From UBA877 sp035506155 (GTDB lineage Bacteria > Chloroflexota > Anaerolineae > Anaerolineales > Villigracilaceae), in contig DATJPX010000021.1 of the NCBI GenBank assembly GCA_035506155.1, forward strand, positions 1 to 64,000: 64,000 bases of DNA, read 5' to 3'. The position numbers and the translations under genes were made by a program. Of this stretch, positions 16,050 to 25,550 are shown piece by piece. Under the pieces are notes generated by a model, which was not told the origin of the DNA, searched no databases, and saw only the letters and a program-made list of their open reading frames with translations. Numbering within the stretch: position 1 is the first letter of the stretch; each line of letters opens with the position of its first letter.

Positions 16050-17861
16050 ATGAAATTTCTCTACCGCCTGCGCGCATATCTCCGAGCGTACCGCGGCCAG
16101 TTGATCCTCAACCTGGCCTTTTTGTTGTCCACCACCGGGCTGTCTTTGGTGGTGCCGCAAATCATCCAACAGGTCATCGACGACGGATTGAAAGCCGGGG
16201 CATCCGCTTTCCTGGTCCGGTCGGCGCTCATTCTGCTCGGCATCGGCCTGCTGACCGCCTCCCTGAACCTGGGGCAGCGCTACCTGACCGAGTGGATCTC
16301 CGCCCACATAGGCTACGACCTGCGCAACAGCATGTACGACCGGATCCAGTACCTTCCCTTCGCCTATCACGACCATACCACCACCGGCCAACTGATCAAC
16401 CGCTGCATCGAGGACGTACGCTCGGTCCAATCCTTTGCCGGCGAAAGCATCGTCGAGATCGTCCAATTGGGGATCGTCGCGCTGGGGGTGGTGACCATTC
16501 TGTTCGTACGCAATCCCATCCTGGCGCTCATCAGCCTGCTGCCGCTCATCCCGATGGTGATGATGACCACCGACTTCGGCAATCGCATTACCCGTCTGTT
16601 CTACGATGTGGACAACACCCTGGGCGATCTCTCGGCCCGGCTTCAGGAAAACGTGACCGGCGTCCAGGTCGTGCGCGCCTTCGCCCGCGAGCCGCACGAA
16701 ATGGCTCAATTCGACAAGATCAACCGCGCCTACTTCAAGTCCCGCCTGAAAGTCAACCGGGAATGGGCAAAGGTGATGCCGACCACCTCCCTGCTGATCA
16801 CCCTCGGCACGCTGTTGATCCTGATGGTCGGCGGACCGCTGGTCCTGCAAGGCCGCATGACGGTCGGCGAGCTGGTGGCTTTCAATGCCTACCTGTTGAT
16901 GCTTTCCGCCCCGGTCCAGCAGCTTTCCTGGCTGGTCAATACGACCGGCGAGGCGGAGGCCGGCGCCCAGCGCATCCTGGAGATCCTCGACCACGAGCCG
17001 GAGATCCGCTCCCCGGCCGAGGCCATCCAGCTCGGGACCCTGGAAGGCAGGGTCGAATTCCGCTCGGTCGCGCTGCGCTACCAGGACGAGAAGGTGGATG
17101 CCCTGGCGGATATCGACCTGACCATCGAACCGAATCAACTGGTCGCGCTGATCGGCCAGACCGGTTCGGGCAAGACCTCGTTGGTCAACCTGATTCCGCG
17201 CTTCTATGACGTGAGCGAGGGAGCGGTCCTGGTGGACGGCGTCGACGTCCGCCGTGCCAACCTGGTCTCGCTTCGGCGGCAGATCGGCATCGTCCTCCAG
17301 ACTTCCCTGCTCTTCTCGGATACGATCCGGGAGAACATTGCCTACGGCCGGCCGGCCGCCTCGGACGAGGAGATCTTTGCCGCTGCCCGGGCCGCCCAGG
17401 CGCACGACTTCATCCTCAAATTCGCAGATGGCTACCAGACGTTGGTCGGCGAGCGCGGCGTGACCCTTTCCGGCGGCCAACGCCAGCGCCTGGCGATCGC
17501 CCGGGCCCTGTTGATGGACCCGCGCATCCTGATCCTCGACGACTCGACCTCCTCGGTCGACACGCAGACCGAGCAGCTGATCCAGCAGGCTCTCGACCGG
17601 CTGATGGAGGGGCGCACCACCTTCGTGATCGCCCACCGCCTGGCAACCGTCCGGCGGGCTGATTTGATTCTGGTGATGGAAGATGGCCGCATCGTCCAGC
17701 GCGGCCGGCATACCCAACTGCTCGCCCAGGGCGGCCTGTACCGGGAAATCTACGACCTGCAGCTCTCGCAACCTGGCAGCCAACTGGAGGAACCGGAGGA
17801 GATTCCCGAAATGACGGAGGAAATTCTCGAAGAACGGCCTTCAGACCGGTCGCTTTCCTGA
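16050..17861 (+). CDS. ABC exporter half-transporter, subunit with degenerate ATP site
   Basis: A 603-residue type IV ABC exporter subunit: six helices in residues 15-310, then the ATPase domain at 335-575. Walker A is GQTGSGKT, the signature LSGGQ, and the H-loop lies in VIAHRLATV. Walker B reads ILILDDSTSSVD, so the catalytic Glu is Asp. The next gene, 32 bases downstream, encodes a partner with a normal Glu but an altered signature. This split matches heterodimeric exporters of the BmrCD/TM287-288 type, which have one hydrolysing and one degenerate site. It would export drugs, lipids or peptides from the membrane. A -10-like TAAAAT lies in the 184-base upstream gap. Confidence 0.92.
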   Translation: MKFLYRLRAYLRAYRGQLILNLAFLLSTTGLSLVVPQIIQQVIDDGLKAGASAFLVRSALILLGIGLLTASLNLGQRYLTEWISAHIGYDLRNSMYDRIQYLPFAYHDHTTTGQLINRCIEDVRSVQSFAGESIVEIVQLGIVALGVVTILFVRNPILALISLLPLIPMVMMTTDFGNRITRLFYDVDNTLGDLSARLQENVTGVQVVRAFAREPHEMAQFDKINRAYFKSRLKVNREWAKVMPTTSLLITLGTLLILMVGGPLVLQGRMTVGELVAFNAYLLMLSAPVQQLSWLVNTTGEAEAGAQRILEILDHEPEIRSPAEAIQLGTLEGRVEFRSVALRYQDEKVDALADIDLTIEPNQLVALIGQTGSGKTSLVNLIPRFYDVSEGAVLVDGVDVRRANLVSLRRQIGIVLQTSLLFSDTIRENIAYGRPAASDEEIFAAARAAQAHDFILKFADGYQTLVGERGVTLSGGQRQRLAIARALLMDPRILILDDSTSSVDTQTEQLIQQALDRLMEGRTTFVIAHRLATVRRADLILVMEDGRIVQRGRHTQLLAQGGLYREIYDLQLSQPGSQLEEPEEIPEMTEEILEERPSDRSLS

Positions 17862-17893
17862 GAAGCCGGTCCAATTTGATCGAAAAGAGAACC

Positions 17894-19702
17894 ATGGCAA
17901 CAACGATCGTCCCGCCTGCTTATGTAACCCAATCCGAGGAGCAATACGACCAGGGTATCAACCCGAAGAATGCCCGCCGCCTGGCCGGTTTCGTCCGGCC
18001 GTACAGCGCCCGGCTTACCCTGGCAACTTTCCTGATGCTGTGCGCTTCCGCCGCATCGGTCGCCGGCCCGTATCTCGTCGGCTACGCCATCGACAAGGGC
18101 CTAGGCGCGGCGGATGTTTTTGTCCTGCGCAACACCCTCCTGGCCTTCCTGGTCGTCGCCGTCGTCGCCTGGGTGAGCACGTACTACCGGGTCAACATCA
18201 TGACCGAAGTCGCCATGGGGATCATCTACGACCTTCGCAAAAGCCTGTTCGAACACCTCCAGAAACTTTCGCTCGGCTTCTACAGTCGATATTCGGTCGG
18301 GCGGGTCATCACCCGGGTCATCAACGACGTCGAGACTCTGCGAGACTTCCTCACCTGGGCCGTACTGGCGATCACCCGCGACATCTTCACCCTGGCCTTG
18401 ATCATTTTCATCATGCTGGAGATGGACGTGCGCCTGGCCCTGTTGACTTTCATTGTCCTTCCGGTCATGGTGCTCATCACCGTGCTCCTGCGGCGGGCTT
18501 CCCGGGTGGCGTACCGCAAGGTGCGAGCGGCGGTTTCGTGGGTCAACTCGGTCCTGGCAGAGAACGTCAACGGCGTGCGCGTGGTCCAGGCATTTTCGCG
18601 CAACCAACAAAACTACGAACACTTCCGCGATTACGTCAACCGCTACTACCTGGAGCGGGCGGTCGCGACCGCCCGGATCTCATCGCTTTTCAGCCCAAGC
18701 GTGGACCTGCTGGGGGCGATCGCCACCGGCCTGGTCGTCTGGCTGGGCGGGACGGCCGTCCTGGGCGCCAAGATCACTCCCGGTGTGCTGGTGGCATTCA
18801 TCCTTTACATCGACCGCTTCTTCGATCCCATCCGGGACCTGAGCCGGCGCTACGACGCCATGCAATCGACCTTGATCGGCTGGGAGCGCATCACCGGGCT
18901 GTTGGATACGCCGGTCGACATCCAGGATGCGCCGGACGCGACCCCGCTGCCCATCCTGGCCGGCCGGGTGGACTTCGAGCGCGTTTCGTTCCACTACGCG
19001 GACGATCCGGCCCCGGTCCTGACCGATATCGACCTGCACGTCCGATCGGGCGAGACGATCGCCCTGGTCGGTGAGACCGGCGCCGGGAAGACCACCCTGG
19101 TCAAGCTGCTCTCACGCTTTTACGACCCGACCGAAGGCTGCCTGTGCGTCGATGGCCGCGACCTGCGGACCGTGACCCAGGCCTCCCTGCGCTCCCAGAT
19201 GGGCGTCGTGCTGCAGGACCCATTCCTGTTCAACGGGACAGTGGCCGAGAACATCCGCTTCGGCCGGCTCTCCGCCAGCCAGACTGAGATCGAGGCGGCC
19301 GCGAGCGCCGTCGGTGCGCACGATTTCATCATCCGGCTGCGCAACGGCTACGAGACATCCGTCGAGGAGGGCGGCGTAATGCTCTCGGTCGGGCAGCGCC
19401 AGCTGCTCTCGTTCGCCCGCGCCCTGCTGGCGGATCCGCGCATCCTGATCCTGGACGAAGCCACCTCCTCCGTAGACACCCAGACAGAGCAGTTGATTCA
19501 AAAAGCCCTGGCGCGCCTCCTGAAAGGTCGCACTTCCTTCGTCATTGCCCACCGCCTTTCGACCATCACCAACGCTGACAGGATCGTGGTCATCCGCGAC
19601 GGCCGGATCGTCGAACAGGGCACCCATCTCGAGCTCCTTGCCAGGGGCGGGATCTACGCCGAGTTATACCGGACGGGCTTTCAAGAGGAAGGCTTGTCTT
19701 GA
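17894..19702 (+). CDS. ABC exporter half-transporter, catalytic partner subunit
   Basis: ATG 17894 gives 602 residues; an upstream TTG 17876 is possible. Six helices span residues about 35-320, with the ATPase domain at 345-585: Walker A GETGAGKT, Walker B ILILDEATSSVD with the catalytic Glu, and H-loop VIAHRLSTI. The signature is LSVGQ rather than LSGGQ. Together with the DDST Walker B of the preceding subunit, one composite site would be degenerate (its Walker B, this signature) and one active. A terminator-type hairpin follows at 19741. Confidence 0.92.
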   Translation: MATTIVPPAYVTQSEEQYDQGINPKNARRLAGFVRPYSARLTLATFLMLCASAASVAGPYLVGYAIDKGLGAADVFVLRNTLLAFLVVAVVAWVSTYYRVNIMTEVAMGIIYDLRKSLFEHLQKLSLGFYSRYSVGRVITRVINDVETLRDFLTWAVLAITRDIFTLALIIFIMLEMDVRLALLTFIVLPVMVLITVLLRRASRVAYRKVRAAVSWVNSVLAENVNGVRVVQAFSRNQQNYEHFRDYVNRYYLERAVATARISSLFSPSVDLLGAIATGLVVWLGGTAVLGAKITPGVLVAFILYIDRFFDPIRDLSRRYDAMQSTLIGWERITGLLDTPVDIQDAPDATPLPILAGRVDFERVSFHYADDPAPVLTDIDLHVRSGETIALVGETGAGKTTLVKLLSRFYDPTEGCLCVDGRDLRTVTQASLRSQMGVVLQDPFLFNGTVAENIRFGRLSASQTEIEAAASAVGAHDFIIRLRNGYETSVEEGGVMLSVGQRQLLSFARALLADPRILILDEATSSVDTQTEQLIQKALARLLKGRTSFVIAHRLSTITNADRIVVIRDGRIVEQGTHLELLARGGIYAELYRTGFQEEGLS

Positions 19703-19740
19703 GAAATACGGGAATTTGTCCAAAGCAGCCCAATGAAAGC

Positions 19741-19777
19741 ATCAGGATGGACCTTCAGGTCCATCCTGATTATTTTT
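19741..19777 (+). terminator. Terminator of the ABC exporter pair
   Basis: ATCAGGATGGACCT and AGGTCCATCCTGAT form a 14-bp perfect stem with a 2-base loop, followed by TATTTTT. It lies between convergent genes; the aldo/keto reductase stop codon is at 19776-19778. Confidence 0.9.
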
Positions 19778-20750
19778 ACTTCAACCTGCGGGAGACTTCA
19801 TCCAGCCTGGCCAATTCATCCTTCGTCAGGATGAATTTCATCGCCCCGGCGCTCTCCTCGGCCTGGCGGACCTTGGTCGCGCCCGGGATGGTGACGACGA
19901 TATCGCCATTGAAATGGACCAACCAGTTCAAAGCCACCTGGGCGATGGTTGCGGTATAGTGCCCGGCGATCTCTGCCATGGCAGCGATCAACGGCCGGGT
20001 CCGCTCGAGGTTGCGGCGCATGTCCGCCTTGCGGAAGCCGGAGGATTTTTCGAGCAGTTCCGGGTCCTGGTGATATTTCCCGGAGAGTAGGCCGCGCGCC
20101 AGCGGGGTATAGGCGACGATGGTCACGCCAAGTTCCCGGGCGGTTTCCAATACGCCGTTCGTCTCGATCTCGCGATCGAGCAGGCTGTAGCGCACCTGGT
20201 TGACAGCCAGCGGCAGGCCGCGCTTCGCCAGGGCGGCGTGGGCTCTGCGCATGCGAGCCGGGTCGAAGTTGCTCACCCCCACCGAACGGATCTTGCCGGC
20301 CTCGACCAGGTTGGCCATGGCATTCATTTCCGCCTCAGGGGAGGAAAAACTATAGGGTTGGTGGATCATGTAATTCGAGATACTGTAGCCGTCCAGGAAA
20401 TGCAGCCGGTCGTCGATCGTTTGCGGGATGTTGGCTGCCGTCCGCAGGAACGGCTGCCACTTGGTGGCAATGACCACGTCCTTGTCGGCCTTGCCGGCCG
20501 CCTTCAGCCCGGTCGACAGGGATTTCTCGGAGACCCCGGCCCCGTACATCTCCGCCGTATCGAACCAGTTGATCCCGCCGTCCAGGGCAGCCTTGATGAT
20601 GGCATTCTTCTCCTCCTGGGGAATGATCGGGAAAACCCGGCCGAGGAGCCCGCCTCCACCGGAGAGTTCCATCACGCCCAGACCGATCGGGGTGACCTGG
20701 ATATTGGTTTTACCCAAAGCTCTTAGCTGCCTGCCAGGATTGGCATCCAT
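19776..20750 (-). CDS. Aldo/keto reductase
   Basis: A 324-residue cytoplasmic NADPH-dependent oxidoreductase with a TIM-barrel fold. The catalytic tetrad is visible: Asp and Tyr in GINWFDTAEMYGAG, Lys in VVIATKWQ and His in SISNYMIHQPYSF. GVSNFDPARM, VAYTPLARGLLSG and the C-terminal VTIPGATKVRQAEE fit the AKR family of YhdN/YajO-like enzymes. The carbonyl substrate is unknown. AAGGAG lies 6 bases before the ATG. The gene is divergent from the propeller/Hsp70 operon, with a 183-base control region containing GGATA-AC-TATCC nested in ATGGA-N11-TCCAT. Confidence 0.92.
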   Translation of the reverse strand: MDANPGRQLRALGKTNIQVTPIGLGVMELSGGGGLLGRVFPIIPQEEKNAIIKAALDGGINWFDTAEMYGAGVSEKSLSTGLKAAGKADKDVVIATKWQPFLRTAANIPQTIDDRLHFLDGYSISNYMIHQPYSFSSPEAEMNAMANLVEAGKIRSVGVSNFDPARMRRAHAALAKRGLPLAVNQVRYSLLDREIETNGVLETARELGVTIVAYTPLARGLLSGKYHQDPELLEKSSGFRKADMRRNLERTRPLIAAMAEIAGHYTATIAQVALNWLVHFNGDIVVTIPGATKVRQAEESAGAMKFILTKDELARLDEVSRRLK

Positions 20751-20881
20751 ATTTTCTCCTTCCAGAATGGAAACGGATAACTATCCATTTATTGTAACCA
20801 TTTCCAATCGATTTGACAAAACCCAGAGAATGGAGCGAGACTTCCTCCGGTGTTTTAGGGTGAGTGCACGCGTGGGCGGAT

Positions 20882-20911
20882 TTCGAAGCAAAATGACCGG
20901 TCTGTTATAAT
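20882..20911 (+). promoter_or_regulatory. Probable promoter of the propeller/Hsp70 operon
   Basis: TTCGAA (20882-20887) and TATAAT (20906-20911) are 18 bases apart. Transcription would start near 20918, just before GAGGA and the ATG at 20934. Confidence 0.5.
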
Positions 20912-20933
20912 TACTGGTTCGAGGATACCCTAA

Positions 20934-22115
20934 ATGGTCACTCCACAAAAAATCGAAGAATGGATCAAGGAAGCGGAGGAGCGCCCCGAATCCGGGCTGC
21001 TGATCCTCAAGCTGATCGCCGGTCGCCTGCGCGACCTGACCGAGCGAAACGAGGAATTGCTATCCGAGAATATCGCCCTCCAGGATGGGACTCGGGTGGA
21101 GGAATACCGAAAACGGATCGCCTACCTAGAAAACCAGCTCGAGATCCTGACGCGCCGGTTAGGGGAAAGCGAAGCCGGGCTTGTCTCAGGGGTGGCGGGT
21201 CCTCCAAAAGAGGCAACGGCCAACCTCCTGGCATATACCGCCCTCGGGCGCATCCTGCGCATCGAGCTGGTGGAGGCAACCCTCGGCCCGGGCGCGCAGC
21301 TTGGATGTCTGACAGGCGAACTGCAGGCCGGCGGCGAACCGGTCCACCTGATGATCGTCCGGGAAGAGGAGGAACTGCTCCTGCTCTTCACTTCCGGACG
21401 GATTTCCACCCATCCAGTAGGCGGACTGCGCGCCGTCCCATCCGGCGAAGTCTGGTCTCTGGATGAGGCCGGCCTGCCCGACGAGCCCCACGCCGGGGAG
21501 CAGCTGGCCTGCATCCTGCCGCTCTCCCGCCTGGTCCTCTCGGACTATTTCATGCAGGCCAGCCGGCGCGGCTTCGTCAAAAAGACCATGACGTCGATGG
21601 CCCAATCCGTCCTCGAGAATCACTACCTGGGTCGCGGCGCGGTCCAAAAAACCGACCGGCCCCTGGCAATGACGCTTTGCAAAAAAGGCGAACAGGTCGC
21701 CCTGGCTACCCTGGAGGGGCATTTGCTCGGGCTGAACGTGGACGACCTCTCCTATACGACCGAGGAGCGCCTTCGCCTCGAACCGCACGATCATGTCGTC
21801 TCGCTGTTCGGTGTGAGCCCGGAAGCAACGATGGTTTTCCTGACCCAGTCGGGGAAGGTCATCCAACGGGCTGCCCAGAGCCTGGAGCCGGCCAAATCCG
21901 CCCTCTCGAAAGGACAGGCGCTGATCTCTCCGGCCCGCCTCGAGCAAGGCGTCCGCTTCGTCGGCGCCGCGGCTGTTCACGCCCCGGACCGGATCCTGGT
22001 CCTGGACGCCAAGGGAAACCTCAGCCTGCATCTCGTCAGTGACCTGGCCGGGTCCGGGGCGCTCCCGGACGAAAACCCGTTGCTCACCTTCTGCGTCCTC
22101 CCGGGGCGGCCATGA
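20934..22115 (+). CDS. Coiled-coil protein with GyrA C-terminal-like beta-propeller
   Basis: A 393-residue protein. Residues 1-85 are highly charged and helical (a coiled coil: LTERNEELLSENIALQDGTRVEEYRKRIAYLENQ). The rest resembles the DNA-wrapping beta-propeller of gyrase A. The clearest blade is FMQASRRGFVKKTMTSMA, followed by YLGRGAVQ and GEQVALATLEGHLLGL. Others are LLLLFTSGRISTHPVGG, MVFLTQSGKVIQRA and ILVLDAKGNLSLHLV. No topoisomerase catalytic domain is present. The stop overlaps the start of the Hsp70-like gene (ATGA), so the two are translationally coupled and probably work together. A DNA- or chaperone-binding scaffold is possible; the function is not known to me. Confidence 0.7.
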   Translation: MVTPQKIEEWIKEAEERPESGLLILKLIAGRLRDLTERNEELLSENIALQDGTRVEEYRKRIAYLENQLEILTRRLGESEAGLVSGVAGPPKEATANLLAYTALGRILRIELVEATLGPGAQLGCLTGELQAGGEPVHLMIVREEEELLLLFTSGRISTHPVGGLRAVPSGEVWSLDEAGLPDEPHAGEQLACILPLSRLVLSDYFMQASRRGFVKKTMTSMAQSVLENHYLGRGAVQKTDRPLAMTLCKKGEQVALATLEGHLLGLNVDDLSYTTEERLRLEPHDHVVSLFGVSPEATMVFLTQSGKVIQRAAQSLEPAKSALSKGQALISPARLEQGVRFVGAAAVHAPDRILVLDAKGNLSLHLVSDLAGSGALPDENPLLTFCVLPGRP

Positions 22116-23461
22116 TGCGCAAAGTCGGCCTCGATTTCGGCACATCCAATTCCGGGGTGGCCGTTTACGACGGGCATTCGGTCAGGCTCCTGCCGATCGA
22201 CCGCCAGAACATCATTCCAGAGGTGGTGAAAAGCGTTCTCTATATCACCCGGGATTACAAGTGTTCCATCGGCCAGGCCGCCATCGACCAGTATTACCGC
22301 GCCAACGTCAATCGCCTGCGGCGCTTCGTCCGCCAGTGGGCCGGCGAGATCGATTATTCCGGGGGTGAGATTCAATACGTCCGGGACGTCTACGTTTTCG
22401 TGGACGAGCTCCAACCGGGACGGTTGCTCCAATATCTGAAAACCGTCTTGCGGAAGGACCTGCCAGGCGGCTACGTCGGCACGCAGGTTTTCGAACGATA
22501 CTTTACGGTGGCGGACTTGATCCGAGTCTACCTGGGGCAGATGAAGGAGCGCGCCGAAGAAATCCTCGGCGAACGGATCCAAGGCGTGACCCTTGGCCGG
22601 CCGGTAAAATTTGCAGATACACCCGAACAGGATCGCAAAGCCGAGGAGACCCTTCGCCAGGCCGCCCTCGAAGCCGGGTTTCGCGAAGTCGACTTCGAGT
22701 TGGAGCCGGTGGCTGCGGCGCTCTTCTACGAGCAATCCATGACCAGGCCAGGGAACGTCGTCGTTTTCGATTTTGGCGGCGGGACCCTTGACATCGCCGT
22801 CATGCGCCTCGGCAACCCGCAGTCCCGCAAGGTCTTTGCCAGCGGCGGAGTGGACATCGCCGGGAGCGATTTCGATCGCGCCATTATCGAGAAGCGCCTC
22901 CTGGCGCAGTTTGGGCTCGGCCGGGTCGGCCAGCAGCCCGAGGTCCTCGAAATGATCCAGGCCGTCCCGGACTGGATCGCCCTTCCCGAGCTGGCCACCC
23001 CACAGAATCGCAACATCCTGGAAAAAGCCATTCGCGCCGGCCTGGCGCCGGCCCGCCTGAAATCCCTCCTGGCCCTGATCTATAACGATCTGGCCTTCAC
23101 GTTTTACAATCAGGTGGAAGCTGCCAAGATCGCCCTCTCCAGCCGGGGCGCGGCGGTCATCAGCCTGGACGATCAAAAGATACCCGTCTGGGAGCTTTAT
23201 ACCCGCAGGCAATTCGAAAACGACATCCAGGAATATCAGGCCGGGGTGGAAAAGGTCATCCTGGATACCCTGGCAGCGTCCGGCCTCGAGCCGGCCCAGA
23301 TCGACGCAGTGGTCAAGACAGGGGGCTCTTCAAACATCCCGCTTTTTACAGAAATGCTCGGCCGCCTCTTCGGCCAGGAGAAGGTCGTCCAATCCGACGC
23401 CTTTAGCAGCGTGGCTGCCGGCCTGGCCATCCGGGCGGCCGCTACTCTCACGCTGGATTAA
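22112..23461 (+). CDS. Hsp70-like protein (YegD-type, ATPase domain only)
   Basis: A 449-residue member of the Hsp70/actin ATPase superfamily. Phosphate 1 motif: VGLDFGTSNSGVAVYDG. Phosphate 2: VVFDFGGGTLDIAVMRLG. Adenosine motif: VKTGGSSNIPLFTEML. It ends shortly after the nucleotide-binding domain, without the substrate-binding beta-sandwich and lid of DnaK, as in E. coli YegD. It overlaps the preceding coiled-coil/propeller gene by 4 bases. The coupling suggests the partner protein supplies the client or DNA-binding part. No J-domain or GrpE gene lies nearby. Confidence 0.88.
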   Translation: MMRKVGLDFGTSNSGVAVYDGHSVRLLPIDRQNIIPEVVKSVLYITRDYKCSIGQAAIDQYYRANVNRLRRFVRQWAGEIDYSGGEIQYVRDVYVFVDELQPGRLLQYLKTVLRKDLPGGYVGTQVFERYFTVADLIRVYLGQMKERAEEILGERIQGVTLGRPVKFADTPEQDRKAEETLRQAALEAGFREVDFELEPVAAALFYEQSMTRPGNVVVFDFGGGTLDIAVMRLGNPQSRKVFASGGVDIAGSDFDRAIIEKRLLAQFGLGRVGQQPEVLEMIQAVPDWIALPELATPQNRNILEKAIRAGLAPARLKSLLALIYNDLAFTFYNQVEAAKIALSSRGAAVISLDDQKIPVWELYTRRQFENDIQEYQAGVEKVILDTLAASGLEPAQIDAVVKTGGSSNIPLFTEMLGRLFGQEKVVQSDAFSSVAAGLAIRAAATLTLD

Positions 23462-23512
23462 GAAACGAGCCATATAATAACCGATTGAAGTAGATTATCC
23501 ATCGGAGATTCC

Positions 23513-25273
23513 ATGCTCAAGAAAACCGACATTTCCAAGAAAAGCAAGATCGCTTACAAGTGGATCGCCCTCTCCAATACGACCCTGGGGATTTTCATGG
23601 CCATGCTGGACGGGAGCATCGTCGAGATCTCCCTGCCCGCAATTTTTCACGGGATCGGGATCAACCCGCTGGCCCGCGGTGAGACCGACTACCTGCTCTG
23701 GACGCTGATGGGCTACCTGGTCGTCACCGCCACCCTGCTGGTGACCTTCGGCCGCATCTCCGACATGTTCGGCCGGGTGCGTTTATACAACCTGGGCTTC
23801 GCCATCTTCGCCGTCGGCTCGATCCTGCTCTACCTCGTCCATGGAACGGGCAACGGGGCCGCCCTGCAGATCATCCTCTTCCGCCTGGTCCAGGCAGTGG
23901 GTGGCGCCTTCCTGATGTCTAACTCCATGGCCATCCTGACGGATGCCTTCCCGCCCAACCAGCGCGGCCTCGCCCTGGGGATCAACATGATCGCCGGCAC
24001 TACCGGTACCTTTATCGGTTTGCTCGCCGGCGGGATCCTGGCAGCCATCAACTGGCGCTACGTCTTCCTAGTCAGTGTGCCCTTCTCGGTCGGCGGGACC
24101 ATCTGGGCGTACCTCGGGCTGCACGAGATCGCCACGATCCGCAAGAACCAGCACCTGGACATCCCCGGGAACCTGCTTTTTGCCGCCGGCCTGACCGCCC
24201 TGCTGGTCGGGACGACATATGGCATCCAGCCTTATGGAAATTCCAGCATGGGTTGGGGAAGCCCCTTTGTCCTGGCCTGCCTGATCGGCGGTGCCCTGGC
24301 CCTGGTGGCCTTCGTCTTCGTCGAGCGGCGCGCCAAGGAGCCGATGTTCCGCCTGGAGTTGTTCAAGATCCGCATGTTCAGCGCCGGGAACATTGCCGGC
24401 TTCCTGGCTTCCCTTGCCCGCGGCGGCTTGAACCTGATGATCATCATCTGGCTTCAAGGGATCTGGCTGCCCCTGCACGGATATTCGTTCGAGGATACTC
24501 CGCTGTGGGCCGGAATCTACATGCTCCCACTGACCATCGGATTCATGATCATGGGACCGATCAGCGGCGTCCTCTCGGACCGGTACGGGTCCCGAGCCTT
24601 TTCGACGGCCGGGATGCTGGTCACGGCGGCCGGATTCGTCGGCCTCCTCCTGATCCCGACCAATTTCGTTTACATTGCCTTCGCCCTGGCAATCCTGGTC
24701 ATCGGGATGGGGATGGGCATGTTCGTTTCACCGAACACGACGGCCATCATGAACTCGGTCCCGCCGGAGCACCGCGGCGCCTCGTCGGGGATGCGCGCCA
24801 CATTCCAGAACACCGCCAACACGATCAGCATCACCTGGATCTTTACCATGGTCACGCTCGGACTCGCTTCGCACCTGCCCGCCGCGCTGACCCAGGGCCT
24901 TACCCAGGCCGGCGTCCCGGCGAATGTGACCAGTCAGGTAGCCAACCTTCCGCCAACCGGGGCCCTGTTTGCCGCCTTCCTGGGATTCAACCCGATGAAA
25001 GTATTGCTGCCGGCGACCGTCCTCCAGCAACTCCCGGCCAGCTCCCAGGCGACCCTGCTCAGCAAGTCCTTCTTCCCCAACCTGATCGCCGGTCCGTTCG
25101 ATGCCGGTCTGAGGATCGCCTTTTCGATCTCGGTGGTCCTCGTCCTGATCGCCGCATTCGCCTCGCTGATGCGCGGTAAGCGGTATATCTACGGACAGGA
25201 AGAACAACCCGCGACCGACGCCCCCATCCTGGCCGCCGGGATGTCGGAAGAGGAAGTCATGGCGCAAAAATAA
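23513..25273 (+). CDS. MFS efflux transporter, DHA2 (EmrB/QacA-like) family
   Basis: A 586-residue inner-membrane protein with about 14 helices. Typical elements are LDGSIVEISLPAI in helix 1 (a D1-type motif), GRISDMFGRVRLYNLG (motif A, loop 2-3), RLVQAVGGAFLMSNSMAILTDAFPPNQRG, and motif C-like GINMIAGTTGTFIGLLAGG. It would be a proton-driven multidrug exporter; the substrate is unknown. A large extracytoplasmic loop before the last helix (about 455-520) is longer than usual. No EmrA-like membrane fusion partner is adjacent. A 15-bp hairpin follows. Confidence 0.9.
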   Translation: MLKKTDISKKSKIAYKWIALSNTTLGIFMAMLDGSIVEISLPAIFHGIGINPLARGETDYLLWTLMGYLVVTATLLVTFGRISDMFGRVRLYNLGFAIFAVGSILLYLVHGTGNGAALQIILFRLVQAVGGAFLMSNSMAILTDAFPPNQRGLALGINMIAGTTGTFIGLLAGGILAAINWRYVFLVSVPFSVGGTIWAYLGLHEIATIRKNQHLDIPGNLLFAAGLTALLVGTTYGIQPYGNSSMGWGSPFVLACLIGGALALVAFVFVERRAKEPMFRLELFKIRMFSAGNIAGFLASLARGGLNLMIIIWLQGIWLPLHGYSFEDTPLWAGIYMLPLTIGFMIMGPISGVLSDRYGSRAFSTAGMLVTAAGFVGLLLIPTNFVYIAFALAILVIGMGMGMFVSPNTTAIMNSVPPEHRGASSGMRATFQNTANTISITWIFTMVTLGLASHLPAALTQGLTQAGVPANVTSQVANLPPTGALFAAFLGFNPMKVLLPATVLQQLPASSQATLLSKSFFPNLIAGPFDAGLRIAFSISVVLVLIAAFASLMRGKRYIYGQEEQPATDAPILAAGMSEEEVMAQK

Positions 25274-25305
25274 GCTCGCCTGACGAATCGAACCCGCTGA
25301 CAACG

Positions 25306-25343
25306 CGCAGTGCGGACGAGGAGGATCTCTCGTCCGCACTGCG
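25306..25343. terminator. 15-bp perfect hairpin after the DHA2 transporter gene
   Basis: CGCAGTGCGGACGAG and CTCGTCCGCACTGCG enclose an 8-base loop. No T-run follows. The hairpin lies 32 bases after the stop codon and is probably a terminator or an mRNA 3'-end stabiliser. Confidence 0.6.
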
Positions 25344-25550
25344 ATTCCAGGCGTGTCTATTCTTAGCTTTGTTTTGGACAATTCTAAGAGAGGCTAACGA
25401 CTACACGCAGTATGTATCGCCCTTATGAAATGAGGCATCCTGGCAGAAAGACAAAGTCATCCTGATTTCAGTGGCGTGACGGTTGAGAATGGCTTACAAT
25501 TCGGGTGCTCCGCTCCGGCCGGGCCACCCCACTTTCGAGGAGAAACAGCG

